Shown here piece after piece: positions 25,639 through 34,831 of a stretch of DNA of 64,000 bases. Source of the DNA: Thiosulfatihalobacter marinus (GTDB taxonomy: Bacteria; Pseudomonadota; Alphaproteobacteria; Rhodobacterales; Rhodobacteraceae); the NCBI RefSeq assembly GCF_016019955.1, contig NZ_JAECRZ010000002.1, positions 310,001 through 374,000 on the forward strand. The letters are read 5' to 3'. Numbering within the stretch: position 1 is the stretch's first letter; the number at the start of each line of letters is the position of its first letter. The notes below the pieces were generated by a model. The model worked only from the letters and a program-made list of their open reading frames with translations. It did no database searches and had not been told where the DNA came from. The position numbers and the translations under genes were made by a program.

Positions 25639-25908
25639 ATGGCCGGAGGATGGGCGCGCGACGGCGCGGTGAGTGAGCAGATCGAAGCCTCGATCAATGA
25701 CGAACTGGCGCGGATGAAGGCGCGGAAATCACCCGTCGGCGAGAGCCTGACCCATTGCGCGGACTGCGAGGAGGAAATCCCCGAGGCACGGCGCAGGGCG
25801 GTGCCGGGAGTGAAACTGTGCATAGACTGTATGGCGGAACGCGACGGCGCCCGGGCGGCGCGCGGCGGGATCAATCGGCGGGGATCCAAGGACAGTCAGT
25901 TGAAGTGA
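25639..25908 (+). CDS. DksA/TraR-type C4 zinc finger protein
   Basis: The 89-aa protein carries a C4 zinc finger, CADCEEEIPEARRRAVPGVK then LCIDC, at about residues 41-66, which is the DksA/TraR zinc finger. The N-terminus is a short helix rather than the long coiled coil of DksA, so it resembles TraR-like small members. DksA-type proteins bind in the RNA polymerase secondary channel; whether this one does is inference. AGGAGG precedes the ATG at 25639. It is followed by 158 bp with no recognised gene. Confidence 0.85.
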   Translation: MAGGWARDGAVSEQIEASINDELARMKARKSPVGESLTHCADCEEEIPEARRRAVPGVKLCIDCMAERDGARAARGGINRRGSKDSQLK

Positions 25909-26066
25909 GGGGCAGGTGGCAAAATGGCCTGTTGGATCGCGGGCAAGTGTTCAACATGCGCATGATGCGGTTTCGCACAGGCCGGGCGGCCCGCCATTCA
26001 GGCCGGGCGATCTTGCCCGGCGCCGTTCCAATTGCGATGGGCAGGCTGCCATCCTGAGGGCTCTGC

Positions 26067-27590
26067 CTATCTCAGTCCCGCCGCCAACAGCGCCCTCATC
26101 ATGCGGTCTTTGTGCCTGGGATTGAAGTAGGGGTAACGCTCTTCATAACGTTGAAACGTATAGTCGGAATCGATTGTCTTCAGATCGGCGATTTGTTCGC
26201 GCGCTTCGTCCGCTCGCCCCGCTTCGGCAAGAATTGCTGTCATCACGATCCGGGCCGGAGGAAAAGACGGTGCCATGCGAATGGCGCGATGCACGTGATC
26301 TTCGGCGCGTACGAGATCGCCCATCAGAAAATAGCCGTGACCGATATGGTGGATCACATTCGGCGTTGCCACCGGATCGAAACGCAGCGCGGTCAGCCCG
26401 GCCTGGACGGCGCGTTCGGGCTGTCCGGCATAGTTCAGGGCCTCGCTGAACCAGGCATGTGTATCGGCGCTGTTGGGATCGATCTCGATCGCCTGTTCGA
26501 AGCTTTCGATCGACAATTCGGTTTGGCGCAGAAAGGTCTGAACCCAGCCCAGACGGCAATGCGCCAGAGACGAATTCGGCGCGAGTTCCACCGCGCGCCG
26601 GGCTTTTTGGGCCGCAACCAGCAGGCCATCGTCATAACCCGGCCAGGCAAATGACCAGCCACTTTGATAGGGGAAGACCTGTCCGGCCCAGGCATCGGCG
26701 AAGGTTGGATCAATCGCCAGGGCGCGGTCCAGAAGGTTTATGCATTCCTTGTTGGTCTCGGGGGAGAACATGAAGAATTTGGCCCGCCCCTTCAGGCTTA
26801 GTTCGTAGGCCTGGACACTGTGAGTTCCGCGGTCCGTGCCCGGACGCGCCGAAAGGCTTGGGTGGACCGCTGAGATGATCTTGCCGGTGATTTCGTCCTG
26901 AAGTGCGAAGATATCCTCGAGATCGCTGTCATAACGTTCCGCCCAGACATGGCCTCCGGTCTTTGTGGAAATCAGCTGTGCGGTGATCCGGATCCGGTTT
27001 CCGGCCTTGCGCACACTCCCCTCAAGCACATGGGCAACGCCGAGTTCCTGTCCGATCTCGGTGACGCTTTTGGGAGAGTTCCGGTAGGAAAACGATGAGT
27101 TGCGCGCAATGACAAACAGATCCCGATTCTTGCCCAGGTCGGTGATCAGATCTTCGGTTAGATCATCTGCAAAATAAATCTGTTCCTGATCAGCGCCGAT
27201 ATTGACGAATGGCAGGACGGCAATCGACGCCTCGCCCGGGGCGGGCGGTGGATCGCCTGAACGCGGCGCAGCCGGAGGGGTGTCGGAAGAGATGTCCCCG
27301 ACAAACCGAAACCCCTGCCGTGGCAGGGTCTTGATGACGGCCTGCGTGTTGCCGTCATCGCCCAGCGCCCGTCGCAGCGCATTGATGCGGCTGTTCAGAG
27401 TGCTGTCGCCCACCATCCTTCCCTGCCAGACCGTGTCGAAAATCTCGTCCTTGGGCACAACACGGTCCGTGTTTTCAACAAGGTATATCAAGAGTGAAAA
27501 GGCCTGGGGCTGAAGCGGGATCTCGTCGCCGTTGCATGACAGCTCTCGCCGTTCGCCATCGATTTCGTAGGGGCCAAATCGATAAATCAT
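26067..27590 (-). CDS. Winged-helix regulator with TolB-like and TPR domains
   Basis: The protein is 507 aa from the ATG at 27590 (MIYRFGPYEID, a usual start for the family). Residues 1-100 are an OmpR/PhoB-type DNA-binding domain (PQAFSLLIYLVENTDRVV, STLNSRINALRRALGDDG, GFRFVG). A domain often fused to Rhizobium-type adenylate cyclases follows (SIAVLPFVNIGADQEQIYFA, ARNSSFSYRN, VAHVLEGSVRKAGNRIRI). Residues 280-500 are TPR-like helices. CadC-like proteins have a membrane helix between the DNA-binding and sensor parts; none is seen here, so it should be soluble. No Shine-Dalgarno is visible. Targets are unknown. Confidence 0.85.
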   Translation of the reverse strand: MIYRFGPYEIDGERRELSCNGDEIPLQPQAFSLLIYLVENTDRVVPKDEIFDTVWQGRMVGDSTLNSRINALRRALGDDGNTQAVIKTLPRQGFRFVGDISSDTPPAAPRSGDPPPAPGEASIAVLPFVNIGADQEQIYFADDLTEDLITDLGKNRDLFVIARNSSFSYRNSPKSVTEIGQELGVAHVLEGSVRKAGNRIRITAQLISTKTGGHVWAERYDSDLEDIFALQDEITGKIISAVHPSLSARPGTDRGTHSVQAYELSLKGRAKFFMFSPETNKECINLLDRALAIDPTFADAWAGQVFPYQSGWSFAWPGYDDGLLVAAQKARRAVELAPNSSLAHCRLGWVQTFLRQTELSIESFEQAIEIDPNSADTHAWFSEALNYAGQPERAVQAGLTALRFDPVATPNVIHHIGHGYFLMGDLVRAEDHVHRAIRMAPSFPPARIVMTAILAEAGRADEAREQIADLKTIDSDYTFQRYEERYPYFNPRHKDRMMRALLAAGLR

Positions 27591-27698
27591 ACGCCGGCAA
27601 GCCCGCGGCAAGAAGAAACGACAGTTCGGCAAGTCATCGGTAATCCCTTCGTCAAGCGAGACCGCAACGCTGTCTCTAGGGTGGTCGTTGAACAGCAG

Positions 27699-27896
27699 AT
27701 GAGGACCAAAATGGCACAGCAGACCCCCAGCCCCGAGAATAGCATTGAACCCGGTTCGCTCAAGCAGTTTGCCCCGGAGCACGCGCCTGTCCGGACGACA
27801 GGCCGTGACCTGTGGAGAAAATTCGGCAAGGCGTTCTGGGCAGTCACCGAGGAGTCCGGGAGGGCGGATACGAAACCTTTCGAAGGGCTGCTTTGA
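27699..27896 (+). CDS. Possible small hydrophilic protein in a 517-bp gap
   Basis: A 65-codon frame beginning MRTKMAQQTPSPENS and including GRDLWRKFGKAFWAVTEES could be a real small gene. Its third codon positions are mostly G or C and the product is soluble-looking. There is no Shine-Dalgarno and I recognise no relatives. It is divergent from the winged-helix regulator. The remainder of 27591-28107 shows no convincing gene, promoter or RNA. Confidence 0.3.
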   Translation: MRTKMAQQTPSPENSIEPGSLKQFAPEHAPVRTTGRDLWRKFGKAFWAVTEESGRADTKPFEGLL

Positions 27897-28107
27897 TTGC
27901 CGAAACGGTGAAAGCGGCGTGGCCAGGGGGGGCGAAACCCGTCTGTCACACCGCTTTTGCGCGGAATGCCGCGCGGGAATCGCGCCCGATGCGTCGGGAG
28001 CGGTTGTTTGTTGCAATTCGTCGGGCGGCCTGACCCCGGGCCAAATGTGACTGTGAAGGCCCTGGGCAGAGCCAGAGGAGCGGCGTCAGGTGTCTTTCGA
28101 CCGGGAG

Positions 28108-29928
28108 CTACCCCTCCATCGCCTCCAACTCGTCGATCATGTCGGAGATCATCGTCAGACCCTTGTCCCAGAAGGCCGGATCAGACGCGTCCAGACCGAA
28201 TGGCGCGAGAAGTTCCTTGTGATGTTTGGAGCCGCCCGCCTTGAGCATGTCGATATATTTGTCCTGGAAACCGTCCGCGCCCGAGGCGTAGACCGCATAA
28301 AGCGCGTTCACCAGGCCGTCGCCAAAGGCATAGGCGTAAACATAAAAGGGCGAGTGCACGAAATGCGGGATATAGGCCCAGAAGGTTTCGTAGCCGTCCA
28401 TGTAATCAAATGCAGGCCCGAGGGATTCGGCCTGAACCGACATCCAGAGCGCGTTGATATCGTCGGGGGTGAGTTCGCTTTCACGGCGTGCGGCGTGCAG
28501 TTTGCATTCGAAATCGTAAAAGGCGATCTGGCGCACGACGGTGTTGATCATATCCTCGACCTTGCCGGCGAGCAGCACCTTGCGCTGTTCCTGCGTCTCG
28601 GCCTCGTCCAGCATGGCGCGGAAGGTGAGCATTTCGCCAAAGACAGAGGCGGTTTCGGCGAGGGTGAGCGGGGTTGACGAGAGCATTTCGCCCTGTTCGG
28701 CGGCCAGTACCTGATGCACGCCATGGCCCAGTTCATGCGCCAGTGTCATCACGTCGCGCGGTTTGCCGAGGTAGTTGAGCATCACGTAAGGGTGCACGTT
28801 GGTGACGGTGGGGTGGGCAAAGGCGCCGGGGGCCTTGCCCGGTTTCACGCCGGCGTCGATCCAGCCCTTGTCAAAGAACGGTTCGGCCAGCGCGCCCAGG
28901 CGCGGGTCAAACGCGGTATAGGCGTCCATCACGGTCTTGCGGGCCTCGTCCCATCCGACGATACTGTCGTCTTCCATGGGCAACGGCGCGTTGCGGTCCC
29001 AGACCTGCATCCGGTCCAGCCCCAGCCATTTGCGTTTGAGTTCGTAATACCGGTGGGAAAGCCTGGGATAGGCGGCCACCACGGCGTTGCGCAGGGCTTC
29101 GACCACCTCGGGTTCGACATCGTTGGACAGGTGCCGGCCGGTTTGCGCGGTGGGCATCTGGCGCCAGCGGTCGATCACCTCTTTTTCCTTGGCGGCGGTG
29201 TTGTGCACGCGGGAGAAAATCTTGAGGTTTTCGCTGAACACGCGGGCCAGTTCGCGGGCGGCGGCCTCGCGTTTGGCGCGGGCCTTGTCGGTGAGGAAGT
29301 TGAGCGTGCCCTCGATATTGTAGTCTTCGCCGTCCACCTGAAAGGTCAGCCCGGCGATGGTTTCGTCAAACAGCCTTTCCCACGCATCGCCCACGACGCC
29401 AAGGTCGTGCAGGAATTTTTCCAGTTCGTCGGAAAGCTGGTGGGGCTTCATGGCGCGGATCCGGCGGAAGACCGGTTCGTAGCGGGCGAGATCGGCATTA
29501 TGCGCAAAGGCGGCGGCGAGTTGTTCGTCTTCGAGCCGGTTGAGTTCAAGGGTGAAGAACACCAGCGGCGTGGTGAAATTCGTCAGTTTTTCCTGACAGT
29601 TGGACATGAATTGCGCGCGTTCGGCATCGGTGGTGAGCTGGTAGTAGCGCAGGCCCGCATAGGACATGATGCGGCCCGATACCTGGCTGATTTTTTCGTT
29701 GCGCAGAACGCAGGTCAGCAGGTCGTCGGCGGAGAGGCTGGCCAGCTTGCCCTCGTAGTCGGCGGCAAAGGCGGCGCATTCGGTTGCCAGCCAGTCCAGA
29801 TCCGCCTGAAGTTCGGGCGCGTCGTCGCTGGTGTAAAGATCGCTGAGATCCCAATCCGGCAGGTTGCCAAGCCCATCGGTGCCGCTGGTGGCGTTTGCGT
29901 CGCGGACGGGGAAGGGAAGGCTCTGCAT
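28108..29928 (-). CDS. pepF: Oligoendopeptidase F (M3 family)
   Basis: This 606-aa zinc peptidase cleaves short peptides in the cytoplasm. The catalytic motif HELGHGVHQVL lies at about residues 393-403, and the third ligand Glu is expected in the ETASVFGEML segment about 25 residues later. The N-terminal helical part (WDLSDLYTSDDAPEL) starts as in other PepF proteins. The ATG at 29928 has AGGAG seven bases upstream. Length agrees with the family. Upstream lies copy C of the intergenic repeat and the next reverse-strand gene, so a separate transcript is likely. Confidence 0.95.
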   Translation of the reverse strand: MQSLPFPVRDANATSGTDGLGNLPDWDLSDLYTSDDAPELQADLDWLATECAAFAADYEGKLASLSADDLLTCVLRNEKISQVSGRIMSYAGLRYYQLTTDAERAQFMSNCQEKLTNFTTPLVFFTLELNRLEDEQLAAAFAHNADLARYEPVFRRIRAMKPHQLSDELEKFLHDLGVVGDAWERLFDETIAGLTFQVDGEDYNIEGTLNFLTDKARAKREAAARELARVFSENLKIFSRVHNTAAKEKEVIDRWRQMPTAQTGRHLSNDVEPEVVEALRNAVVAAYPRLSHRYYELKRKWLGLDRMQVWDRNAPLPMEDDSIVGWDEARKTVMDAYTAFDPRLGALAEPFFDKGWIDAGVKPGKAPGAFAHPTVTNVHPYVMLNYLGKPRDVMTLAHELGHGVHQVLAAEQGEMLSSTPLTLAETASVFGEMLTFRAMLDEAETQEQRKVLLAGKVEDMINTVVRQIAFYDFECKLHAARRESELTPDDINALWMSVQAESLGPAFDYMDGYETFWAYIPHFVHSPFYVYAYAFGDGLVNALYAVYASGADGFQDKYIDMLKAGGSKHHKELLAPFGLDASDPAFWDKGLTMISDMIDELEAMEG

Positions 29929-30047
29929 GGCGGACTCCTGTTGGGATATTGTGTTGGCTCACAGATAGGCAGAGCGATGCGGGGGGTTCAAGGGGGATGC
30001 TGCGCAAACGGCCCGCCTGGCCATGAAGGGCGCGTTTGCCGGCCCGT

Positions 30048-30075
30048 CGGAGTTGAGTATTTTGGCAAGATGAAG
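30048..30075 (+). repeat. Dispersed intergenic repeat, copy C (core only)
   Basis: The sequence GAGTATTTTGGCAAGATGAA and its flanks match the core of copies A (6441-6466) and B (62802-62827), with one T fewer and one A-to-G change. The paired hairpins seen in A and B are not present here. It lies between pepF and the hydrolase gene. Confidence 0.6.
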
Positions 30076-30081
30076 GTGGGA

Positions 30082-31020
30082 TTAGCGGTGCGTGTCAAAC
30101 AGCGCCTTGGCCTGATCGAAGATGTCGCTGCGCATCTGCGGCGCCTCCATCAGAACTTCGTGTTCGCCGCCCGGCACAATCTCCAGCCGGCCATTGGACC
30201 ACCGCGCCATGCGGTCATGGATTGCGGCAATGTCGACGATCTTTTCCTGATCGCCAAGGAAAGTGATGGCAGGCACATCCGGCGAGGGCCGCGCCCGCAG
30301 GATGCGGGTTTCCTTCAGGGCTTCGTGCAGCCAGTGCAGGCTGGGACCGCCCAGGGCCAGATCGGGGTAGCTGTGCATCTGGTCCTGCATATAGCGATAC
30401 ATTTCGGGATCGGTGGTCAGGGAGTTGCCCTCGAACGGAGCGTCGAGCACATATGTTTTTTCCCCGGTGCCGGGGGCATAGCGGTGGCCGTGGCCGGTGC
30501 GGGAACTGGCCCAGGCCATGGCCCAGGCGGCCGGGCGCATCAGGGCGGACATCATGATGCCGAACATCGGCCCGGTGAAAACGGCGGCCTTGACCGGCAT
30601 GTCCTGCATCAGGGCACGCAGTCCGATACAGCCGCCCATGGAATGGGCCACAAGATACCAGGGTTGCGGCAGGTCGAGTTGCCTGGCGGTCTCGATTACG
30701 GCGGCCACGTCCAGCTGGTAATCCGAAAAGTGTTTCACATAGCCCGCGCGCCGGTCGTCGATCAGCCGGTCGGCAAGACCCTGTCCACGCCAGTCAATCG
30801 ACACCTGGGCATAGCCGCGCGCGGCAAAGTCGCCCGCGGCGCGGCCATACTTCTCGATATATTCGGTTCGTCCGGGGAACAGGAACACCGTTCCCCGTGC
30901 GTTTTCGCGCGGCCAAAAGGCCATGCGGATGCGCGCGCCGTCTTCGCAATGCAGCCACCAGGCCCGTGCGGGCGGGCCTTTGGCAACCTCGTGATAGAAG
31001 GGGGCGTCGCGCAGGTGCAT
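30082..31020 (-). CDS. Alpha/beta hydrolase, lysophospholipase-like (S33)
   Basis: The 312-aa protein has the serine hydrolase triad of the PldB/monoacylglycerol lipase type: nucleophile serine in AHSMGGCIG at about residues 124-132, aspartate in TFLGDQEKIVD at about 248-258, and histidine in GGEHEVLME near residue 285. The cap region between them is hydrophobic. It probably acts on lysophospholipids or monoglycerides at the inner membrane, but the substrate is inferred from family only. Its ATG overlaps the TGA of the SCP2 gene upstream (31018-31022), so the pair is coupled. Confidence 0.87.
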   Translation of the reverse strand: MHLRDAPFYHEVAKGPPARAWWLHCEDGARIRMAFWPRENARGTVFLFPGRTEYIEKYGRAAGDFAARGYAQVSIDWRGQGLADRLIDDRRAGYVKHFSDYQLDVAAVIETARQLDLPQPWYLVAHSMGGCIGLRALMQDMPVKAAVFTGPMFGIMMSALMRPAAWAMAWASSRTGHGHRYAPGTGEKTYVLDAPFEGNSLTTDPEMYRYMQDQMHSYPDLALGGPSLHWLHEALKETRILRARPSPDVPAITFLGDQEKIVDIAAIHDRMARWSNGRLEIVPGGEHEVLMEAPQMRSDIFDQAKALFDTHR

Positions 31021-31310
31021 CAGGCCAGAACCGACCCAAGACGCATGGCGGCGCCCATGTCGCCGTCCACGGTCAGCTTGCCGGACATGAAAGCGGCGGT
31101 GGGGTTCAGTTCGCCGTCCAGGATAGACTGGAAGGTTTCGACATCGGCCGACAGGGTCACGTCGGTTTCCTCGTCCGAGGCGCGCACGCCTTCGCTGTCG
31201 ATCACGATGGCGCCTTCGCCTTCGATGGCGAATTTGGCCGAGCCGTCAAACGATTCGCCGGACAGTTTTTCGGCCAGGGCGGCTACGGCGGCCGTTACGA
31301 TTTCGCTCAT
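31020..31310 (-). CDS. SCP2 sterol-binding domain protein
   Basis: This 96-aa protein is a stand-alone SCP2 domain: KFAIEGEGAIVIDSEGV, DVTLSADVETFQSILDGELNP and AFMSGKLTVDGDMGAAMRLG are typical. SCP2 domains form a hydrophobic pocket for lipids or acyl chains; in bacteria the ligand is usually unknown. It is coupled by a TGATG overlap to the lysophospholipase-like gene, which supports a lipid-related role. It is divergent from the TPR protein gene, with about 70 bp between them. Confidence 0.92.
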   Translation of the reverse strand: MSEIVTAAVAALAEKLSGESFDGSAKFAIEGEGAIVIDSEGVRASDEETDVTLSADVETFQSILDGELNPTAAFMSGKLTVDGDMGAAMRLGSVLA

Positions 31311-31380
31311 GTGGTTGATCCTTCACTTTGTCGTGCACATCTTGGGTTTCACCAATGCACAGGCTACAATCTCTTACGTT

Positions 31381-31962
31381 ATGGTCAACTTGATGCAACT
31401 TCTCAAACCTGTCGTGACGGCATTTGTGCTGTTTGTCGCCGCTTTGCAACCACAGGTTGTGAATTCGCAAGGCGTTGGCATGAGTCCCGAGGAGATTGAC
31501 GCGCTTTTGTTGCGGCTGCGGGACGCGCCGCCGGTGGAGGCATTGAACATGGCCGAACATCTCAAGCGGGAATGGAGCATCTCGGGTTCGGCGACGGCGG
31601 ACTTTCTGCTCCGGCGCGGGCGCGATGCGATGGAGCGTGGTGAGCCAGAGGTGGCGGTGGAGCATTTCACGGCTTTGGTGGATCACGCGCCGGGCTTTGC
31701 GCAGGGGTGGGCCGAGCGGGCGCGTGCCTATTTCGAACTGGACCTGTATGGCCCGGCTGTTGGGGATCTGGAGCAGGTGCTGGCGCTGAACCCCCAGCAT
31801 TTCGAGGCGATCATGGGGCTTGCCGTGATTCTGGATTCAATGGATCGCATCCAGGATGCCTATGACGCATATCTTCAGGTCAAGGCTATACATCCCAATC
31901 AACCGGGCCTAACAGACGCATTGGAGCGGCTTGAACCTTTGGTTCAGGGGCGCGATCTGTAG
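31381..31962 (+). CDS. Exported TPR protein
   Basis: The protein is 193 aa from ATG 31381, with ATG 31393 as an alternative; neither has a clear Shine-Dalgarno. The N-terminus, MQLLKPVVTAFVLFVAALQP followed by QVVNSQG, looks like a signal peptide. Three TPR units are visible from about residue 75 (ADFLLRRGRDAMERGEPEVA, AQGWAERARAYFELDLYGPA, EAIMGLAVILDSMDRIQDAY). This is likely a periplasmic scaffold protein; similar proteins occur in Rhodobacterales without known role. The helicase gene begins 34 bp downstream. Confidence 0.82.
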   Translation: MVNLMQLLKPVVTAFVLFVAALQPQVVNSQGVGMSPEEIDALLLRLRDAPPVEALNMAEHLKREWSISGSATADFLLRRGRDAMERGEPEVAVEHFTALVDHAPGFAQGWAERARAYFELDLYGPAVGDLEQVLALNPQHFEAIMGLAVILDSMDRIQDAYDAYLQVKAIHPNQPGLTDALERLEPLVQGRDL

Positions 31963-31996
31963 GGCCGGAAAACCGGGGTCACGACAGGCGGGAATC

Positions 31997-34828
31997 ATGT
32001 CCGGCGAGCGGCAAATCACGGCGGTGCTGGGACCGACCAACACCGGCAAGACGCATTACGCCATCGAGCGGATGCTGGGCTATCGCACGGGGGTGATCGG
32101 ATTGCCGCTGCGCCTTTTGGCGCGCGAGGTTTATGACCGGATCGTGGCCGTGCGTGGGCCGTCGGTGGTGGCGCTGGTGACCGGCGAGGAGAGGATCGTT
32201 CCGCCGCGCACGCAATACTGGGTGTGTACGGTCGAGGCGATGCCCGAGGGTATGGGGCCGGATTTTCTGGCCATCGACGAAATCCAGCTTTGCGCCGATC
32301 CCGAGCGGGGGCATGTGTTCACGGATCGCCTGTTGCGGGCGCGGGGGACGCAGGAAACGCTGTTTCTGGGCAGCGACACGATGCGCGGCGTGATCGGCGA
32401 ACTGGTGCCCGGCGTGCAATTCATGCGCCGCGAGCGCATGTCGATGCTGAGCTATTCCGGGCCGCGCAAGATCAGCCGGATGCAACCGCGTTCCGCGATC
32501 GTGGGGTTTTCGGTGGACAATGTGTATGCCATTGCCGAGCTGATCCGGCGCCAGAAGGGCGGCGCGGCGGTGGTGATGGGGGCGCTGTCACCGCGCACGC
32601 GCAACGCCCAGGTGGATTTGTACCAGAATGGCGATGTTGATTTCCTGGTGGCGACGGATGCCATTGGCATGGGGCTGAACCTGGATATCGACCATGTCGC
32701 GTTTTCGGCGCTAAGCAAGTTTGACGGACGCCGGATGCGGCCGCTGTCGCCCAACGAACTGGGCCAGATCGCGGGCCGCGCCGGGCGTGGCATGAGCCAT
32801 GGCACATTTGGCGTGACCGGCGAGGCGCCCGCGCTGAGCGCCGAAATGGCCGAGGCGATCATGGAGCATCGCTTTGCCCCGATCCGAAAGCTGAACTGGC
32901 GCAATGACCGGCTTGAATTCGGCAGTATCGACGCGCTGATCGCCTCGCTGGAGGCCGGGCCGGGGGACGACCGTCTGATCCGGGCCCGCGAGGCCGATGA
33001 TCTTTCGGCGCTGAAGACTCTGGCGGCACAGGCGGAGGTACGCGCGCGTGCCGGTGACGGCAAATCCGTGAAACTGTTATGGGACGTGTGCCGCGTGCCG
33101 GATTTTCGGGGGATCAGCCATGCCGAACATGCGGCGCTGGTTGAGGGGATTTTCGGCTATCTGCACGAATACGGGCAGGTGCCCAACGACTGGCTGGCGC
33201 GGCAGGTTCGGCGGATTGACAGGACAGATGGCGACATTGACACACTGTCCAAACGTCTGGCCTTTATTCGGACGTGGACATATGTCGCGCAGCGAAAGGG
33301 CTGGGTTGATGACGAAAACCATTGGCGCGGCGAGACTCGCGCGGTAGAAGACCGCCTGTCGGATGCGCTTCACGCGCGGCTGACGCAAAGATTTGTGGAC
33401 CGGCGCACATCCGTATTGCTGCGCCGGCTCAAACAGAAGGAGGCCCTTTTGGCCGAGGTAAACGACAAGGGTGAAGTGACCGTCGAGGGCGAATTCGTCG
33501 GGCGGCTTGAGGGGTTCCGTTTCAGTGCCGACAAGGCAGAAACCGGGCAGGAGGCCAAGACGCTGCGGCAGGCGGCGTTGCAGTCTTTGGCGCCGCAGTT
33601 CCATTTACGCGCGGACCGGTTCTATAACGCGCCCGATACCGAGATCGACTTTACCGAACAGGGGGGTCTGATGTGGGGCGAACATGCCGTGGGCAAGCTG
33701 GTTGCCGGGGCAGAGCCCATGAGGCCGATGGTCGAGGTGTTCGTCGATGACGAGGCCGGGGCGGAGGTGGCGCAGAAGGTGCAGCGCCGTTTGCAGCACT
33801 TTATTGACCGCAAGGTGGCCGCGCTGTTCGAGCCGCTGCTGAACCTGAGCCGGGACGAGGAACTGAGCGGGCTGGCGCGGGGCTTTGCCTTTCGCATGGT
33901 CGAGAACCTTGGGATCATCCCGCGTGGCGAAGTGGCTGAAGAGGTCAAGGAGCTGGATCAGGACGCGCGTGGCGCGTTGCGCAAGCACGGCATCCGGTTT
34001 GGCCAGTTCACGGTTTTCATGCCGTTGCTTCTGAAGCCCGCACCTACGCGGTTGCGTCTGGTTTTGTGGTCCTTGGCCAACGGTTTGCAGGAATTTCCCG
34101 AGGCGCCGCCGCCGGGCCTGGTAACAGTTCCGGCCGGTCAGGGGCTGCCGCGTGGCTATCACGCCATGGCGGGGTATCGCGCCGCCGGAGAGCGGGCAAT
34201 CCGCATCGATATGCTGGAGCGTCTGGCCGATATGTTGCGGGTGGAAGACAGCCGTGGCGGGTTTGAAGCCAAGGCGGACATGTTGTCGATCACCGGCATG
34301 ACGCTGGACCAGTTCGCCGACCTGATGCAGGGGTTGGGCTACAAGGCCGAGAAGGGCGAGCGGGAAAAGGTCAAGCCCGCACCCGAGGCAAGGCCCGAAC
34401 CCGAGGCGGTCGCCGGGCAGGACAGCCCGACGGACGGGGCCGAAGACCAGGGCGCACAGGCCCCGGCTTTGGACGGCGAAGCAGAACAGCCCGCACAGGA
34501 TGCGTCCGAGGAAGCGGCTGTTGCGGTCCAGACCGACAGCGTAGGCGAGGCACCTGCCGAACCTGAAATCGAAGTGTTCTACACTTTCGCCTGGGCTGGT
34601 CGTCAGAATAATCGCGGTCCGCGCCGTGGTGCCGGGCAAGGCCGGCGCGATCAGGCCGCGGGCAAGACGGGCAAGCCTCAGGGCAAGGGGGGCAAACCCC
34701 GCGGCAAGGGACCGCAACGCGACAACAGTCCCAAGGCATTTTCGGCCCGCCCGCCCAAAAAGGAAAAGGCGATCGACCCGGATAACCCGTTTGCCGCCGC
34801 GCTGATGGGGCTGAAGGACAAGGGCTGA
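31997..34828 (+). CDS. SUV3-like RNA helicase with charged C-terminal tail
   Basis: The frame extends to 31931, but MSGERQITAVLGPTNTGKTH at 31997 is the family start, giving 943 aa. Walker A is GPTNTGKT and Walker B is DEIQ in FLAIDEIQLCADPERGH, the SUV3 form. Motif VI is in GQIAGRAGRGMS. SUV3 is best known as the mitochondrial degradosome helicase, and alphaproteobacteria carry relatives. Beyond about residue 805 the tail is low in complexity, first acidic and proline-rich, then very basic (GPRRGAGQGRRDQAAGK and repeated GKGG, PRGKG), which suggests RNA binding. It is followed after three bases by hslR. Confidence 0.88.
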   Translation: MSGERQITAVLGPTNTGKTHYAIERMLGYRTGVIGLPLRLLAREVYDRIVAVRGPSVVALVTGEERIVPPRTQYWVCTVEAMPEGMGPDFLAIDEIQLCADPERGHVFTDRLLRARGTQETLFLGSDTMRGVIGELVPGVQFMRRERMSMLSYSGPRKISRMQPRSAIVGFSVDNVYAIAELIRRQKGGAAVVMGALSPRTRNAQVDLYQNGDVDFLVATDAIGMGLNLDIDHVAFSALSKFDGRRMRPLSPNELGQIAGRAGRGMSHGTFGVTGEAPALSAEMAEAIMEHRFAPIRKLNWRNDRLEFGSIDALIASLEAGPGDDRLIRAREADDLSALKTLAAQAEVRARAGDGKSVKLLWDVCRVPDFRGISHAEHAALVEGIFGYLHEYGQVPNDWLARQVRRIDRTDGDIDTLSKRLAFIRTWTYVAQRKGWVDDENHWRGETRAVEDRLSDALHARLTQRFVDRRTSVLLRRLKQKEALLAEVNDKGEVTVEGEFVGRLEGFRFSADKAETGQEAKTLRQAALQSLAPQFHLRADRFYNAPDTEIDFTEQGGLMWGEHAVGKLVAGAEPMRPMVEVFVDDEAGAEVAQKVQRRLQHFIDRKVAALFEPLLNLSRDEELSGLARGFAFRMVENLGIIPRGEVAEEVKELDQDARGALRKHGIRFGQFTVFMPLLLKPAPTRLRLVLWSLANGLQEFPEAPPPGLVTVPAGQGLPRGYHAMAGYRAAGERAIRIDMLERLADMLRVEDSRGGFEAKADMLSITGMTLDQFADLMQGLGYKAEKGEREKVKPAPEARPEPEAVAGQDSPTDGAEDQGAQAPALDGEAEQPAQDASEEAAVAVQTDSVGEAPAEPEIEVFYTFAWAGRQNNRGPRRGAGQGRRDQAAGKTGKPQGKGGKPRGKGPQRDNSPKAFSARPPKKEKAIDPDNPFAAALMGLKDKG

Positions 34829-34831
34829 GCC

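Noticed and set aside
28714..31962. Forward frame of 1,082 codons over pepF, the hydrolase and SCP2
   Set aside because: The three reverse-strand genes carry intact active-site motifs. Only the last part, from 31381, reads as a real TPR protein.
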